Below, in pieces: positions 9,134 to 18,115 of a DNA stretch of 64,000 bases; positions within the stretch are counted from its first letter, which is position 1; the number at the start of each line of letters is the position of its first letter. The notes under the pieces were generated by a model. That model was not told where the DNA came from, did no database searches, and was given only the letters and a program-made list of their open reading frames with translations. This stretch comes from JBAZUK01 sp041661445 (lineage in GTDB: Bacteria > Chlamydiota > Chlamydiia > Chlamydiales > SM23-39): contig JBAZUK010000005.1 in NCBI GenBank assembly GCA_041661445.1, forward strand, positions 1 through 64,000, written 5' to 3'. Position numbers and translations under genes: made by a program.

Positions 9134-10225
9134 ATGAGTATACTGTTAAATTTAAAAGGCTTTTATCATAAGATTGCAAAATCGAATTTCAATTTTAAAG
9201 TTGAAAGGGAAAAATTAAATGATGCCATTAGAAGTATACCTGAATGGCAAAAATCTCAAGTAGAGGAAGAATTAAATTTTTCAAAGCATATTTTTTCCGA
9301 AGATGACTCTCTTGCCTTAATTAATAAAACCATAATTAATCTTAGAAACGCTAATCTTCTAAACGAAGCTTCTCTTGTTAAAATTTCTATCAAAGACAAT
9401 CGGGTTTCTTATGAAAGTTTTTTAGTAGATAAATTTCATCCAAGATTCATAAGATTTAGAAATTTTATGAAAAAAATTTTAGATTTTATCAAACTTTCGG
9501 ATACAACTTTTTTATATTCAATCTCAGACACATTAGATGATCCTAAAATTCTGAATTTATTAGAAGCTCCCGTGTTTTGCATTTCAAAAAAAAATGGAAA
9601 TAATAAAATTATTCTTTTCCCTCATATTGAATGGATGAGCAAAAACGATGGCTTTATTGAAGCAATATGTAAAGCGGATTTACAATGCCCATGGAACGAA
9701 AAAATAAATAAGGTCTTTTGGAGAGGGGTGGATACCGGATTTGAGAATTTTGAAGAAAATGAAAGATTTAAAGTGGTGGTATTATCTGATAAATATCCAG
9801 AATTAATTGATGCAAAGTTTTCAGGAATTTGTCAAAACCAGGATTTAAATAAATATTCCCAGCTAATTACAAACATTCAAATAAGTCCTATTGATCAAAT
9901 AAAGTACAAGTATTTATTAGCGATCGATGGAAATGCTTTTCCAGGTTCGTTTTTTTGGCAGCTTTTTTCAAATTGTGTAATCATAAAAAACAAGTCGCCT
10001 TATCTGGAATGGTATTATTCAGGATTAAAAAAAGACGAGCACTTTATTGAATATGAAAATGAGAAAGATTTAATAGAAAAAATTAATTATTGTAAAATTG
10101 ATGATCAGAGATCTTTAGAGATTTCAAAGAAGGCAAGCGCTTTTTCAAGACAATTTTTATCCAACGAAAATATTATTTCTTACATTCACTATCTTATAGA
10201 TCGTTATTCGGTCTTATTCAATTGA
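9134..10225 (+). CDS. Glycosyltransferase family 90 (CAP10 / POGLUT-like)
   Basis: The C-terminal half carries the CAP10 domain pattern: NKVFWRGVDTG (W-R-G), a run ending in LIDAKFSG, then QIKYKYLLAIDGNAFPGSFFWQLFSN, and LEWYYSGLKKDEHFIEYE, which matches the family's 'EWfy..L.p..Hyi'. GT90 enzymes transfer xylose or glucose in eukaryotes, and bacterial members modify lipopolysaccharide. The N-terminal 120 residues are less familiar and may be a helical extension. It follows the GT9 gene by 31 bases on the same strand and runs toward the ABC exporter gene, stopping 18 bases before it. The role would be in surface glycan assembly; the sugar is not predictable. Confidence 0.78.
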   Translation: MSILLNLKGFYHKIAKSNFNFKVEREKLNDAIRSIPEWQKSQVEEELNFSKHIFSEDDSLALINKTIINLRNANLLNEASLVKISIKDNRVSYESFLVDKFHPRFIRFRNFMKKILDFIKLSDTTFLYSISDTLDDPKILNLLEAPVFCISKKNGNNKIILFPHIEWMSKNDGFIEAICKADLQCPWNEKINKVFWRGVDTGFENFEENERFKVVVLSDKYPELIDAKFSGICQNQDLNKYSQLITNIQISPIDQIKYKYLLAIDGNAFPGSFFWQLFSNCVIIKNKSPYLEWYYSGLKKDEHFIEYENEKDLIEKINYCKIDDQRSLEISKKASAFSRQFLSNENIISYIHYLIDRYSVLFN

Positions 10226-10243
10226 GTTTTAAGAATAAAATTC

Positions 10244-12082
10244 CTAAATTTTCATTTCCACTTCTTTAAAGACATTTTTTTTCGATTTTGATTGAATATT
10301 CCAAAAGTAGGAATATTGACCCTCTTTTTCTAAAAGGGAAGAGTGGGAACCATATTCAATAAGCTTACCATCATTAACAACGAGGATTTCATCCGCATTT
10401 ACTATTGTTGACAATCTATGCGCGATTATTATCAAGGTCTTTTCTTTTCTTAAAGCTTCAATGGCATTTTGAATAAGTCTTTCAGAATGCGAGTCTAATT
10501 GCGATGTGGCTTCATCAAGAATCAATATCTCAGGATTTTTTATTAGAGCTCTTGCAAGAGCAATCCTTTGCCTTTCTCCTCCAGAAAGCTTATGTCCCTT
10601 TTCACCAATTATAGTTTGATATTTCTCGGGAAGTTTTAATATGAAATCGTCAGCATAAGCCAATTTTGAGGCATATTCAACTTCAGATAGTGTAGCTTGC
10701 TCATTTCCAAATTTTATATTGTTTTCAATTGTGTCGTGAAATAAGAAAACATCCTGATTGACTATTCCGATTTTATCTCTCCAGGATTTTAATGAAATGT
10801 CTTTAAGATCTAAATCATCGACTGTAATTTTTCCTTCAGTCGGATAATAAAGTTGTAAAAGAAGATCAATTAAAGTAGATTTTCCAGCGCCGGATTTTCC
10901 GATTATTGCATAAGTATTTCCTTTATTTAAAATATATGAAAAGTTAGAAAGAGCTAAATTCTTTCTTTCATTATAGTTAAAAGAAACGTTTTCAAATTTT
11001 ATGGCTCTCTTGAAGTTTTTCAAATCCAGACCAGCAGGGTTAATGTATTCCTTGTCTTCATTTTTTAAGATTCCAGTAAGTCTATTAAGTGGTCCTTTAT
11101 AACTTAGAACCTCTGTTATGCTGTTTACGAAAACTTGCATTCTTGCAGATAATCTATAAGAAATCAAAATAAATACTAATAAATATGAAATGAAAGACGG
11201 ATTGTGCCTTAAAATTAAAGCCCCTAAGATTAACATTATGCCAATAACTAAAATTCCGATTATCTCGCTCATGGAATTAATTAAAGTCCTCCAAAAAATT
11301 AATTTGGTGTTGGATTCAGCGATTTTTTTCAAAATATCTTTTGTTCTATCAATGATATAATTCTGTTTATAGAACATGTGAATTAGTTTTATTCCATTTA
11401 TGTTTTGATTTGTTTGAGATGAAAATTTAACTTCATCTTTTGTTAAATCAGTTGATAAGTTGGACATTTTTTTTATAAGGGATTTGTATAAAAAGTTTAC
11501 TGAAATAAAAGAAAGAAGCAGGAAAATCGTTAGTATATAATCAATCTTTATTAAGCAGGCAAGGGAAATTAATCCAATCGCAAGTGAGCTAAATGCATTA
11601 TTGAAGTGTGTTAAAAAAATTGGCACAATACTGGGGCTTGAGTTGTAATTAATAAGATCTCCGGCCTGGTATTTACTAACGAAAGGATAGCTAAAATTAA
11701 ATATTTGCGTATATATTCTATGCTGGATTTCAGTGGTAGTTTTCATTGATATTCTTGAGACAATATATTGAGATATAAAAATAAAGCCGCTACGGATTAA
11801 TTGGATGAATAAGGCAAAGATAATAAAAAATAAAAATTGTCTATTAGCTGAAAGTGGTTGAATATATTTTAATAAAAATGAAAAAATTGGCAGTGAATTT
11901 ATCGTCTCACCTCTAATTACATTTACAGCTAACAGTATGCCTCCATAAGACAAACCTTCCATAAGGCCTGCTAAAACAGATGGAATGATTGTAAATATCA
12001 AAAGAAATAAGTTTTTATTTTTTTCACCAACTATACATTGGAATAGAATAGAATTTTTCAATTCTTTAAATTTTTTTAGCAT
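10244..12082 (-). CDS. MsbA-like ABC exporter with fused membrane and ATPase domains
   Basis: The protein (612 residues) has a six-span ABC exporter membrane domain over roughly residues 20-330 and a C-terminal ATPase with all motifs intact: Walker A GKSGAGKST near residue 386, Q-loop in GIVNQDVFLFHDT, signature LSGGERQRIALARAL, Walker B ILILDEATSQLDS and the switch histidine in AHRLSTI. Such half-transporters form homodimers; MsbA flips lipid A-core and relatives export lipid-linked sugars. Its position inside a polysaccharide cluster favours a lipid or lipid-linked glycan substrate. It is convergent with the GT90 gene and divergent from the large operon starting at 12436. Substrate is inferred only from context. 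Confidence 0.85.
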   Translation of the reverse strand: MLKKFKELKNSILFQCIVGEKNKNLFLLIFTIIPSVLAGLMEGLSYGGILLAVNVIRGETINSLPIFSFLLKYIQPLSANRQFLFFIIFALFIQLIRSGFIFISQYIVSRISMKTTTEIQHRIYTQIFNFSYPFVSKYQAGDLINYNSSPSIVPIFLTHFNNAFSSLAIGLISLACLIKIDYILTIFLLLSFISVNFLYKSLIKKMSNLSTDLTKDEVKFSSQTNQNINGIKLIHMFYKQNYIIDRTKDILKKIAESNTKLIFWRTLINSMSEIIGILVIGIMLILGALILRHNPSFISYLLVFILISYRLSARMQVFVNSITEVLSYKGPLNRLTGILKNEDKEYINPAGLDLKNFKRAIKFENVSFNYNERKNLALSNFSYILNKGNTYAIIGKSGAGKSTLIDLLLQLYYPTEGKITVDDLDLKDISLKSWRDKIGIVNQDVFLFHDTIENNIKFGNEQATLSEVEYASKLAYADDFILKLPEKYQTIIGEKGHKLSGGERQRIALARALIKNPEILILDEATSQLDSHSERLIQNAIEALRKEKTLIIIAHRLSTIVNADEILVVNDGKLIEYGSHSSLLEKEGQYSYFWNIQSKSKKNVFKEVEMKI

Positions 12083-12435
12083 AATATTAATCGTTTTTTT
12101 ACTCTACATATTAAGTTATAGCCATATTTTTTAGAAATCAAAAGGAATTTTAAAGATGATTTCCTCTTAAAAATTATGGATCTTCTCAAAAAACTCGAAA
12201 GAGTTATACTTAATAGGTCGAAAAACACAAATATTATTTTCAAAGTAATCATATTTAAGAAATAAGAAATAATATTTGAATTTATGCTGTCCTTGCAGCG
12301 CTCAAAATCTAGATCTAAAACTGGAAGATTCTGGTAAGGAATTCTATGGTACCACTTATTTTCGATTGTTTTTAAATTTTGTCTTGCTCAAAATAATTTT
12401 ATTCAGTATTTTTTAATTTTTAATTTGGGAGTTTT
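12083..12435. other. 353-base non-coding region between divergent polysaccharide genes
   Basis: This AT-rich gap separates the ABC exporter (leftward) from the epimerase operon (rightward), so it should hold two divergent promoters. The rightward candidate is described separately. I see no open frame of note, no JUMPstart/ops motif (GGCGGTAG) and no strong terminator hairpin. A short GC-richer patch lies near 12290-12345 and could be a remnant of older coding sequence, but nothing in it is recognisable. Confidence 0.6.
12384..12412 (+). promoter_or_regulatory. Candidate sigma-66/70 promoter for the sugar-nucleotide operon
   Basis: TTGCTC at 12384-12389 and TATTTT at 12407-12412 are separated by exactly 17 bases, giving an expected transcription start near 12419 and a leader of about 17 bases. 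The leader contains GGGAG at 12427-12431 just before the ATG at 12436. The match to consensus is moderate and AT-rich DNA produces such pairs by chance, but the position directly before a ten-gene operon supports it. Confidence 0.4.
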
Positions 12436-13428
12436 ATGAAAATTTTAGTAGTTGGCGGGGCTGGATATGTTGGTACAAAATTAGTAAATTTGCTCTTGCA
12501 AAAAAACTATGAAGTTGCTGTTTTAGACTTGTTTTTGTATGGAGAAAATGTTTTCGATGATATAAAAAATAATCCTAAATTAACAATTTTTAAAGGGGAT
12601 GTCAGAGATTTAAACATAGTAAAAAAATCTCTTTTAGGTTGTGATGCAGTTATACATTTGGCATGTATATCAAATGATCCAAGTTTTGAACTAAATCCTA
12701 TATTAGGGAAATCTATTAATTTGGATTCCTTCGAGCCATTTGTAGTTTTATCAAAAAAATTAAAAACTAAAAGATTTATATATGCCTCGTCTTCTTCTGT
12801 TTATGGTGTGAAAAGTGAGTCAAATGTTACTGAGGATATGTCATTAGAGCCTTTAACAGATTATTCAAGATATAAAGCTGATTGTGAAAAAATTCTTTTG
12901 AAACATAAGAGTAATGATTTTGAATGTTGTATTTTAAGACCGGCAACGGTTTGTGGCTATTCTAGAAGGCAGAGGCTTGATGTTATTGTAAACATTTTAA
13001 CAAATAATGCTTATCATACCGGTAAAATTAAAGTTATTGGGGGGGGGCAAATGAGACCAAACATTCATATTGATGATATGGTGCAAGCTTATGTTTCTGC
13101 TTTAGAAGCTTCTAAAGAAAAAATTCAAGGTCAAATTTTTAACGTGGGATTTCAAAATCATACAGTGCTTGAACTAAGTAATATGGTGAAAAATAAGGTG
13201 TCTAAAAAAAGAAAAGTTGATTTGGAATTTATCGAAACGAATGATAATCGCTCTTATCACATTTCATCTAGAAAAATTACACAAATTTTAAATTTTAATC
13301 CTAAATTTAAGATTGAAGATGCAATCGATGGTCTGATTGATGCTTTTGAAACAAAAAAATTAATTGAACCACTTACCAACACATTATACTTTAACATTGC
13401 AAGAATGAAAGAATTAAATCTGGAGTAA
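12436..13428 (+). CDS. NAD-dependent epimerase/dehydratase (extended SDR)
   Basis: This is an extended short-chain dehydrogenase acting on a nucleotide sugar in the cytoplasm. The N-terminal Rossmann motif GGAGYVGTKL binds NAD(P), the active-site serine lies in YASSSSVYG and the catalytic tyrosine and lysine in YSRYKADCEK (YxxxK). A VIGGGQMRPNIHIDDM block matches the region where such enzymes bind the sugar nucleotide. It is the first gene of a tightly spaced operon and shares the fold with three more SDR genes in the same run, so it probably carries out one step (epimerisation or reduction) in making a modified sugar. The exact substrate cannot be read off. A GGGAG ribosome site precedes the ATG by four bases. 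Confidence 0.85.
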   Translation: MKILVVGGAGYVGTKLVNLLLQKNYEVAVLDLFLYGENVFDDIKNNPKLTIFKGDVRDLNIVKKSLLGCDAVIHLACISNDPSFELNPILGKSINLDSFEPFVVLSKKLKTKRFIYASSSSVYGVKSESNVTEDMSLEPLTDYSRYKADCEKILLKHKSNDFECCILRPATVCGYSRRQRLDVIVNILTNNAYHTGKIKVIGGGQMRPNIHIDDMVQAYVSALEASKEKIQGQIFNVGFQNHTVLELSNMVKNKVSKKRKVDLEFIETNDNRSYHISSRKITQILNFNPKFKIEDAIDGLIDAFETKKLIEPLTNTLYFNIARMKELNLE

Positions 13429-13432
13429 AAAA

Positions 13433-14419
13433 TTGAATACTTTAGTAACCGGCGGCGCAGGTTTCATAGGAAGTCATCTTGTTGAATTACTATTAGAAAA
13501 AGGTAATAAAGTTATTGTGCTCGATAACCTCGACGGTGGATGGGAAAAAAATTTTCGAGAATTCAAAGACAATCCAAATTTCACATTTTATAAAATTGAT
13601 ATTAGAGAAAGAATCAAAATTAAACCTTTTTTTAAGGGAATCGATTGGGTTTTTCATCTTGCTGCTAAGGCTGATATTGTCCCCTCGATCGAAAATCCGA
13701 GAGAGTATTTTGAAACAAATGTCGATGGAACTTTTAATGTCCTTGAAGCTTCTATGGAAGCAAACATTAAAAGATTTGTTTATGCAGCTTCATCCTCATG
13801 CTATGGAATAGCAAAACAATACCCTACACCCGAAAATGCAGAGATTTCTCCTGAATACCCATATGCATTGACTAAATATCTTGGAGAACAATTAGTAATG
13901 CATTTTTGTAAAGTTTACAAGTTTCCTGCAGTTTCATTGAGGTTTTTTAATGTTTATGGACCGAGGGCAAGAACTACAGGGGCATATGGAGCTGTGTTTG
14001 GTGTTTTTCTTGCTCAAAAACTAAATAATAAGCCTTTTACAGTTGTTGGGGACGGAACCCAATCTAGAGACTTTACATATGTAACAGATGTAGCTAACGC
14101 ATTATTTACAGCAGCTAATTCCGATGTTTGTGGCGATGTATTCAATGTTGGAAGTTCCGGTCATTATACCATTAATGAACTTATTAACCTTCTTGGGGGC
14201 GATGTAGTATATATACCTAGAAGGCCGGGTGAACCGGATATTACATTTGCCGATATTTCAAAAATTCAAAAAGTATTGAAATGGAAAGCAAAGATTTCAT
14301 TTAAAGAAGGTGTTGAAAAGTTGTTTTCAAGAATCGATGATTTTAAAGATGCTCCTGTCTGGAATGAAAAGAGCATCGAAAAAGCTACAGAAAAATGGTT
14401 TAAATATTTAAGTAAATAA
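13433..14419 (+). CDS. NAD-dependent nucleotide-sugar epimerase (GalE/WbpP-like SDR), TTG start
   Basis: The protein (328 residues) has the Rossmann motif GGAGFIGSHL, the serine motif in AASSSCYG and the YxxxK pair in YALTKYLGEQ. The VNVYGPRAR-like stretch and the VVGDGTQSRDFTYV block are typical of UDP-hexose 4-epimerases and dTDP/GDP-sugar dehydratases. The start is a TTG at 13433. It is chosen because GGAG at 13422-13425, overlapping the stop region of the preceding gene, sits seven bases before it and because it places the Rossmann motif at residues 5-14, as usual. It is only four bases from the upstream gene, implying one transcript. It could be a 4-epimerase; the substrate is unknown. 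Confidence 0.86.
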   Translation: MNTLVTGGAGFIGSHLVELLLEKGNKVIVLDNLDGGWEKNFREFKDNPNFTFYKIDIRERIKIKPFFKGIDWVFHLAAKADIVPSIENPREYFETNVDGTFNVLEASMEANIKRFVYAASSSCYGIAKQYPTPENAEISPEYPYALTKYLGEQLVMHFCKVYKFPAVSLRFFNVYGPRARTTGAYGAVFGVFLAQKLNNKPFTVVGDGTQSRDFTYVTDVANALFTAANSDVCGDVFNVGSSGHYTINELINLLGGDVVYIPRRPGEPDITFADISKIQKVLKWKAKISFKEGVEKLFSRIDDFKDAPVWNEKSIEKATEKWFKYLSK

Positions 14420-14431
14420 TTTTAGGTTTAT

Positions 14432-15031
14432 ATGATTATTAATAGACTGAAAGAACTTAATGATGTAATTAATAACACTGTCTGTACAGCAAGAAATGAA
14501 GTATTAGAATTTGATAAAGCTTTTTTTCTGTTTAAAAATTATTTAATTAATACCAGATTAAAAAATGGTGTTGTATATGTGATCGGTAATGGGGGAAGCG
14601 CTGGGATTGCTTCTCATTTTTCAATAGATTTAATAAAAGCACTTAAAATTCCTTCTAATACTTTGACGGATTCGAATATTTTGACTTGCCTTGCAAATGA
14701 TTTTGGTTATGAAAATTGTTTTAGTGAATTCCTAAAAGTAAACTTAAGAAAAGATGATTTACTTGTGTCAATAAGTAGCTCAGGGAATTCAATGAATATT
14801 ATTAATGCAGCTAATTTAGCTAATAAAAAAAATGTTCGAATTATTACTTTTTCCGGTTTTGATTCATCCAATAAGTTAAGAAAAATTGGTGATTTAAATT
14901 TTTGGTTGGATAAGAAGGAATATGGGCTTGTTGAAATGGGGCATTTTTTTATTTTACATTCAATAGTTGATTTGTTTAATAATATAAATCTAAATAAGGA
15001 AGAATTAACAGCCTATGCACAAAAAAGTTAA
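14432..15031 (+). CDS. gmhA: SIS-domain phosphosugar isomerase, GmhA-like
   Basis: GmhA converts sedoheptulose 7-phosphate to D-glycero-manno-heptose 7-phosphate, the first step to nucleotide-activated heptoses. The 199-residue length fits. Key motifs are GNGGSAGIASHFSIDL near residue 50, ANDFGYENCFSEFL near residue 89 and the phosphate-binding SISSSGNSMNII near residue 111. The last 17 bases overlap the next gene, a nucleotidyltransferase-kinase fusion, which supports a shared heptose-like pathway; hddA and hddC lie about 19 kb downstream. The C-terminal part differs from the E. coli enzyme, and the protein could act on another ketose phosphate. Confidence 0.75.
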   Translation: MIINRLKELNDVINNTVCTARNEVLEFDKAFFLFKNYLINTRLKNGVVYVIGNGGSAGIASHFSIDLIKALKIPSNTLTDSNILTCLANDFGYENCFSEFLKVNLRKDDLLVSISSSGNSMNIINAANLANKKNVRIITFSGFDSSNKLRKIGDLNFWLDKKEYGLVEMGHFFILHSIVDLFNNINLNKEELTAYAQKS

Positions 15032-16538
15032 AACATTTGATGAATTAAAAAAGGTTTTAGAAGGCCATAAAAAAAATGGTTCAAAAGTTGTCCAGTGTCA
15101 TGGGGTTTTTGATCTTTTACATCCAGGACACATCAGATATTTTAAACAAGCAAAATCACAAGGAGATGTGCTCGTAGTAACTGTAACTCCCGATAGATTT
15201 GTAAACAAAGGTCCTGGTAGGCCTGCTTTTGAGGAAACCCTTAGATTAGAAACAATTGCAGCTCTTGATTGTGTTGACTATGTAGTTTTGAATGATGAAC
15301 CTGATGCAGTAAATGCCATAAAAAATATTAAGCCGCATTTTTATGTAAAAGGCACAGAATACAAAGATGCCTCAAAGGATATAACTGGAAAAATAGTTGA
15401 TGAATCAAATGCTGTAAAAAGTAATGGTGGTAAAGTTTTTTTTACTGATGATATTGTTTTTAGTTCTTCTTCTTTAATTAATCGTTTTATTGATCCACCT
15501 TCACCTGTTGTTCAGCAATTTGTGTCTTGTTTAAAAAAACAATATTCATTAGATGATATTTTACAAAAAATTGAAAACCTTTCGGATATGAGAGTTTTGG
15601 TAATAGGTGATGCAATAATTGATATATATCAATATGTAAATCTTTTAGGCCAGACCGGTAAGGGACATCATCTTGTTGCTTCATGCTTAAGTAATGAAAC
15701 TTTTTTAGGTGGCTCATTAATTATCAGTAATCATTTAGCGCCTTTTGTAAAAAATGTTACCTTACTAACTGCTGTTGGCCAAAATTGCTCATATTTGAAC
15801 TTTGTAAATGATAATTTAGATACAAACGTAAATAGGGAATTTGTTTATTTAGAGAATAAATCAACTTTGACAAAAAAACGTTATGTTTTAAAAGATGGGG
15901 AAAATCTAACAAAACTTTTTGAGACTTATTCTAATAATGAACCTCTTTTAGACGAAATAAATACAAAAAACATAATATCATTTATACAAAAAGAAGCTAA
16001 GAATTATGATCTAGTTCTTATTTGCGATTTTGGAAATGGATTTACAAATAAAAATATAATCAACGTGATTTCTGAAGTTCCTGTTTTTTTAGCTATTAAT
16101 ACTCAAACAAATAGTGGAAATAGAGGGTTTAATGTAATTACTCATTATAAAAGGGCTGATTATATTTCATTAAACGAACCTGAAATTCGACTAGCTGCTC
16201 ATGATAGTAATAATGATTTAAAAGAGGTTGCAAGTAAAATATCTGATATTATTAAATGTCCTCTAATCTCTGTGACAAGAGGGATAAATGGAGTTTTTTG
16301 TTTCACTAAAAATGGATCAACAGTAATTCCGGCATTAGTTTCAAGGTCGATAGATAGACTTGGTGCGGGAGATAGCTTTCTCTCTTTATCCTCTCTTTGT
16401 GCTGCAAAAAAATACTCTCCTGAAATAATAGGATTTATTGGGTCAGTTGCAGCTGCAATGGATGTGCAAATCGTTGGGAATAGGGAGTCGATAAAAAAAG
16501 ATTCATTATGTAAATTTATAACAAGGTTGATGAAATGA
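15015..16538 (+). CDS. Nucleotidyltransferase-PfkB kinase fusion (HldE/RfaE-like, domains in reversed order)
   Basis: E. coli HldE is a kinase followed by an adenylyltransferase. Here the order is swapped: residues 1-150 form the nucleotidyltransferase, with CHGVFDLLHPGHIRYF (the HxGH-type site GH in LHPGH) and a VKGTEY block, and residues about 190-500 form a PfkB-family sugar kinase with VLVIGDAIIDIY at its start and RLGAGDSFLSL as the catalytic GAGD motif. Together the domains could phosphorylate a heptose (or other sugar) phosphate and couple it to a nucleotide. The gene overlaps the GmhA-like gene by 17 bases and the next dehydratase by four (ATGA), so all three are translated together. 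The nucleotide used (ATP, CTP or GTP) is not known. Confidence 0.8.
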   Translation: MHKKVKTFDELKKVLEGHKKNGSKVVQCHGVFDLLHPGHIRYFKQAKSQGDVLVVTVTPDRFVNKGPGRPAFEETLRLETIAALDCVDYVVLNDEPDAVNAIKNIKPHFYVKGTEYKDASKDITGKIVDESNAVKSNGGKVFFTDDIVFSSSSLINRFIDPPSPVVQQFVSCLKKQYSLDDILQKIENLSDMRVLVIGDAIIDIYQYVNLLGQTGKGHHLVASCLSNETFLGGSLIISNHLAPFVKNVTLLTAVGQNCSYLNFVNDNLDTNVNREFVYLENKSTLTKKRYVLKDGENLTKLFETYSNNEPLLDEINTKNIISFIQKEAKNYDLVLICDFGNGFTNKNIINVISEVPVFLAINTQTNSGNRGFNVITHYKRADYISLNEPEIRLAAHDSNNDLKEVASKISDIIKCPLISVTRGINGVFCFTKNGSTVIPALVSRSIDRLGAGDSFLSLSSLCAAKKYSPEIIGFIGSVAAAMDVQIVGNRESIKKDSLCKFITRLMK

Positions 16539-17524
16539 AAAAAGTTTTAGTTATTGGTAGCAACTCATTTTCGGGAAGCGATTTTATTGATCTTTTATTA
16601 GAAAAAAAAGAATACCAGATAGTAGGTATTAGTAGATCAATAGAAAAAAGCAAGGTTTTTTTACCATATAAAAAAAGAAATTTAGCAAATTTTACATTTT
16701 ATCAAATTGATTTAAATAATGACTTAAATAAATTAAACAAGATTTTAGACGATTTTCAACCTGAATATATTGTTAATTTTGCTGCGCAAAGTGAAGTCGC
16801 TCCAAGCTGGGAAAATCCACATCATTGGTTCCAAACAAATGCTGTTGCGCTCACTAAACTTGCAAATCTATTGAAAGATAAAAAATACTTAAAGCGTTAT
16901 GTTCATATTTCTTCACCAGAGGTTTATGGAACTTGTATAGGAAAAGTTACCGAAGAATCTTCCATGAATCCTACAACACCTTATGCGGCTTCAAAAGCAG
17001 CAGGAGATTTTTCTTTGTTTACTTTTTATAAAAATTTTAATTTTCCTTTAGTCATGATTAGAGCTACAAATGTTTATGGGGCATATCAACAGCTTTTTAA
17101 AATTATTCCTAGATCAATAATATATTTAAAAATGGGTAAAAAAATTGAGCTTCATGGTGGAGGAAAGGCAATTAAATCTTATATACATATAAGGGATGTT
17201 TCGATAGGCGAGCTTTTGGCAATGGAAAAAGGAAAAATTGGCAGTATATATCATTTATCGCCAGATAAAGGTGTTTCAATCAAAGAGGTTGTTAGTATTA
17301 TTTGTAATAAAATGGATGTTAATTTCGAAAGATCAACATTAGTTGTAGGGGAAAGATTAGGACAGGACCAAGCATATATTATTGACTCTACCAAGGCTAG
17401 AAAAGAGTTAGGTTGGGAGCCTACAATTAGTTTTGATAAAGGAATAAATGAAACAGTTAATTGGATTAATGAAAATTTTGAAGAAATAAAAAAACATGAC
17501 CTTCAATATGTTCATAAGGAATAG
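16535..17524 (+). CDS. Nucleotide-sugar 4,6-dehydratase-like SDR
   Basis: The protein (329 residues) begins with a variant Rossmann motif, GSNSFSGSDFID, and has NFAAQSEVAPSWENP, HISSPEVYGT and YAASKAAGDF (YxxxK), the pattern of GDP-mannose or dTDP-glucose 4,6-dehydratases. In RmlB the catalytic acid pair lies in 'STDEVYG'; here the corresponding segment reads SSPEVYG, so the aspartate is replaced by proline while the glutamate remains. It starts by ATGA overlap with the kinase fusion. In this context a heptose 4,6-dehydratase (as in 6-deoxyheptose synthesis) or a 4-keto-sugar former feeding the aminotransferase downstream is likely. The precise substrate is inferred. Confidence 0.77.
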   Translation: MKKVLVIGSNSFSGSDFIDLLLEKKEYQIVGISRSIEKSKVFLPYKKRNLANFTFYQIDLNNDLNKLNKILDDFQPEYIVNFAAQSEVAPSWENPHHWFQTNAVALTKLANLLKDKKYLKRYVHISSPEVYGTCIGKVTEESSMNPTTPYAASKAAGDFSLFTFYKNFNFPLVMIRATNVYGAYQQLFKIIPRSIIYLKMGKKIELHGGGKAIKSYIHIRDVSIGELLAMEKGKIGSIYHLSPDKGVSIKEVVSIICNKMDVNFERSTLVVGERLGQDQAYIIDSTKARKELGWEPTISFDKGINETVNWINENFEEIKKHDLQYVHKE

Positions 17525-17533
17525 GATTTAACT

Positions 17534-18115
17534 GTGTCAAACTTTGGGTCAACGATGCTTACGGAACAAGATTTATCCAATAGAGGATTTAGATCTTTGG
17601 GGAAAAATGTCCAGATTAGCGATAGAGCAAGTCTTTATGGTATAGAGAATATAAGCATTGGTAATAATGTCCGAATTGATGATTTTGTAGTAATTATTGC
17701 AACAGGAAATGTTCAAATTTGCAGTTTTGTTAGTATTCATAATTTTTGCTTTTTGGGAGGAAAATATAATATTTTTTTAAAAGATTTTGTTACATTAGCC
17801 CCCGGCGTAAAAATTTTTTCAGCAAGTGATGATTATTCAGGAGAAAAACTTACTGGTATCACTGTTCCTTCCGATTTTACAGGTGGAAAAAAGGGAGAAG
17901 TAATTTTAGAGAAGCATGTGATAGTAGGGTCAGGAAGCATTATTTTACCCAAATTGCGAATTGGCATCGGCTGTTCAATCGGAGCGTTGTCTTTAGTTAA
18001 AGATAACTTAGATCCCTGGGGTGTTTATGGAGGAGTTCCAGTTAAAAGGTTGAAAGATAGAGAAAAAAAATTATTAAAATATGAAGAAAAATTGATTATG
18101 GAGTTTTCGAAATGA
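17534..18115 (+). CDS. Left-handed beta-helix acyltransferase (hexapeptide family), GTG start
   Basis: This 193-residue protein shows the imperfect hexapeptide repeats of the LbH fold over residues 25-160 (for example IENISIGNNVRIDDFVVI, then VIVGSGSIILPKLRIGIGCSIGA), ending with DPWGVYGGVPVKRLKDR, a typical acetyl-CoA loop and tail. Such enzymes O- or N-acetylate sugars. The GTG at 17534 is preceded by GGA at 17524-17526 and lies ten bases after the previous stop; an ATG at 17555 would shorten it by seven residues and cannot be excluded. It overlaps the following methyltransferase by four bases. With the aminotransferase downstream it may acylate an amino sugar. Confidence 0.82.
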   Translation: MSNFGSTMLTEQDLSNRGFRSLGKNVQISDRASLYGIENISIGNNVRIDDFVVIIATGNVQICSFVSIHNFCFLGGKYNIFLKDFVTLAPGVKIFSASDDYSGEKLTGITVPSDFTGGKKGEVILEKHVIVGSGSIILPKLRIGIGCSIGALSLVKDNLDPWGVYGGVPVKRLKDREKKLLKYEEKLIMEFSK

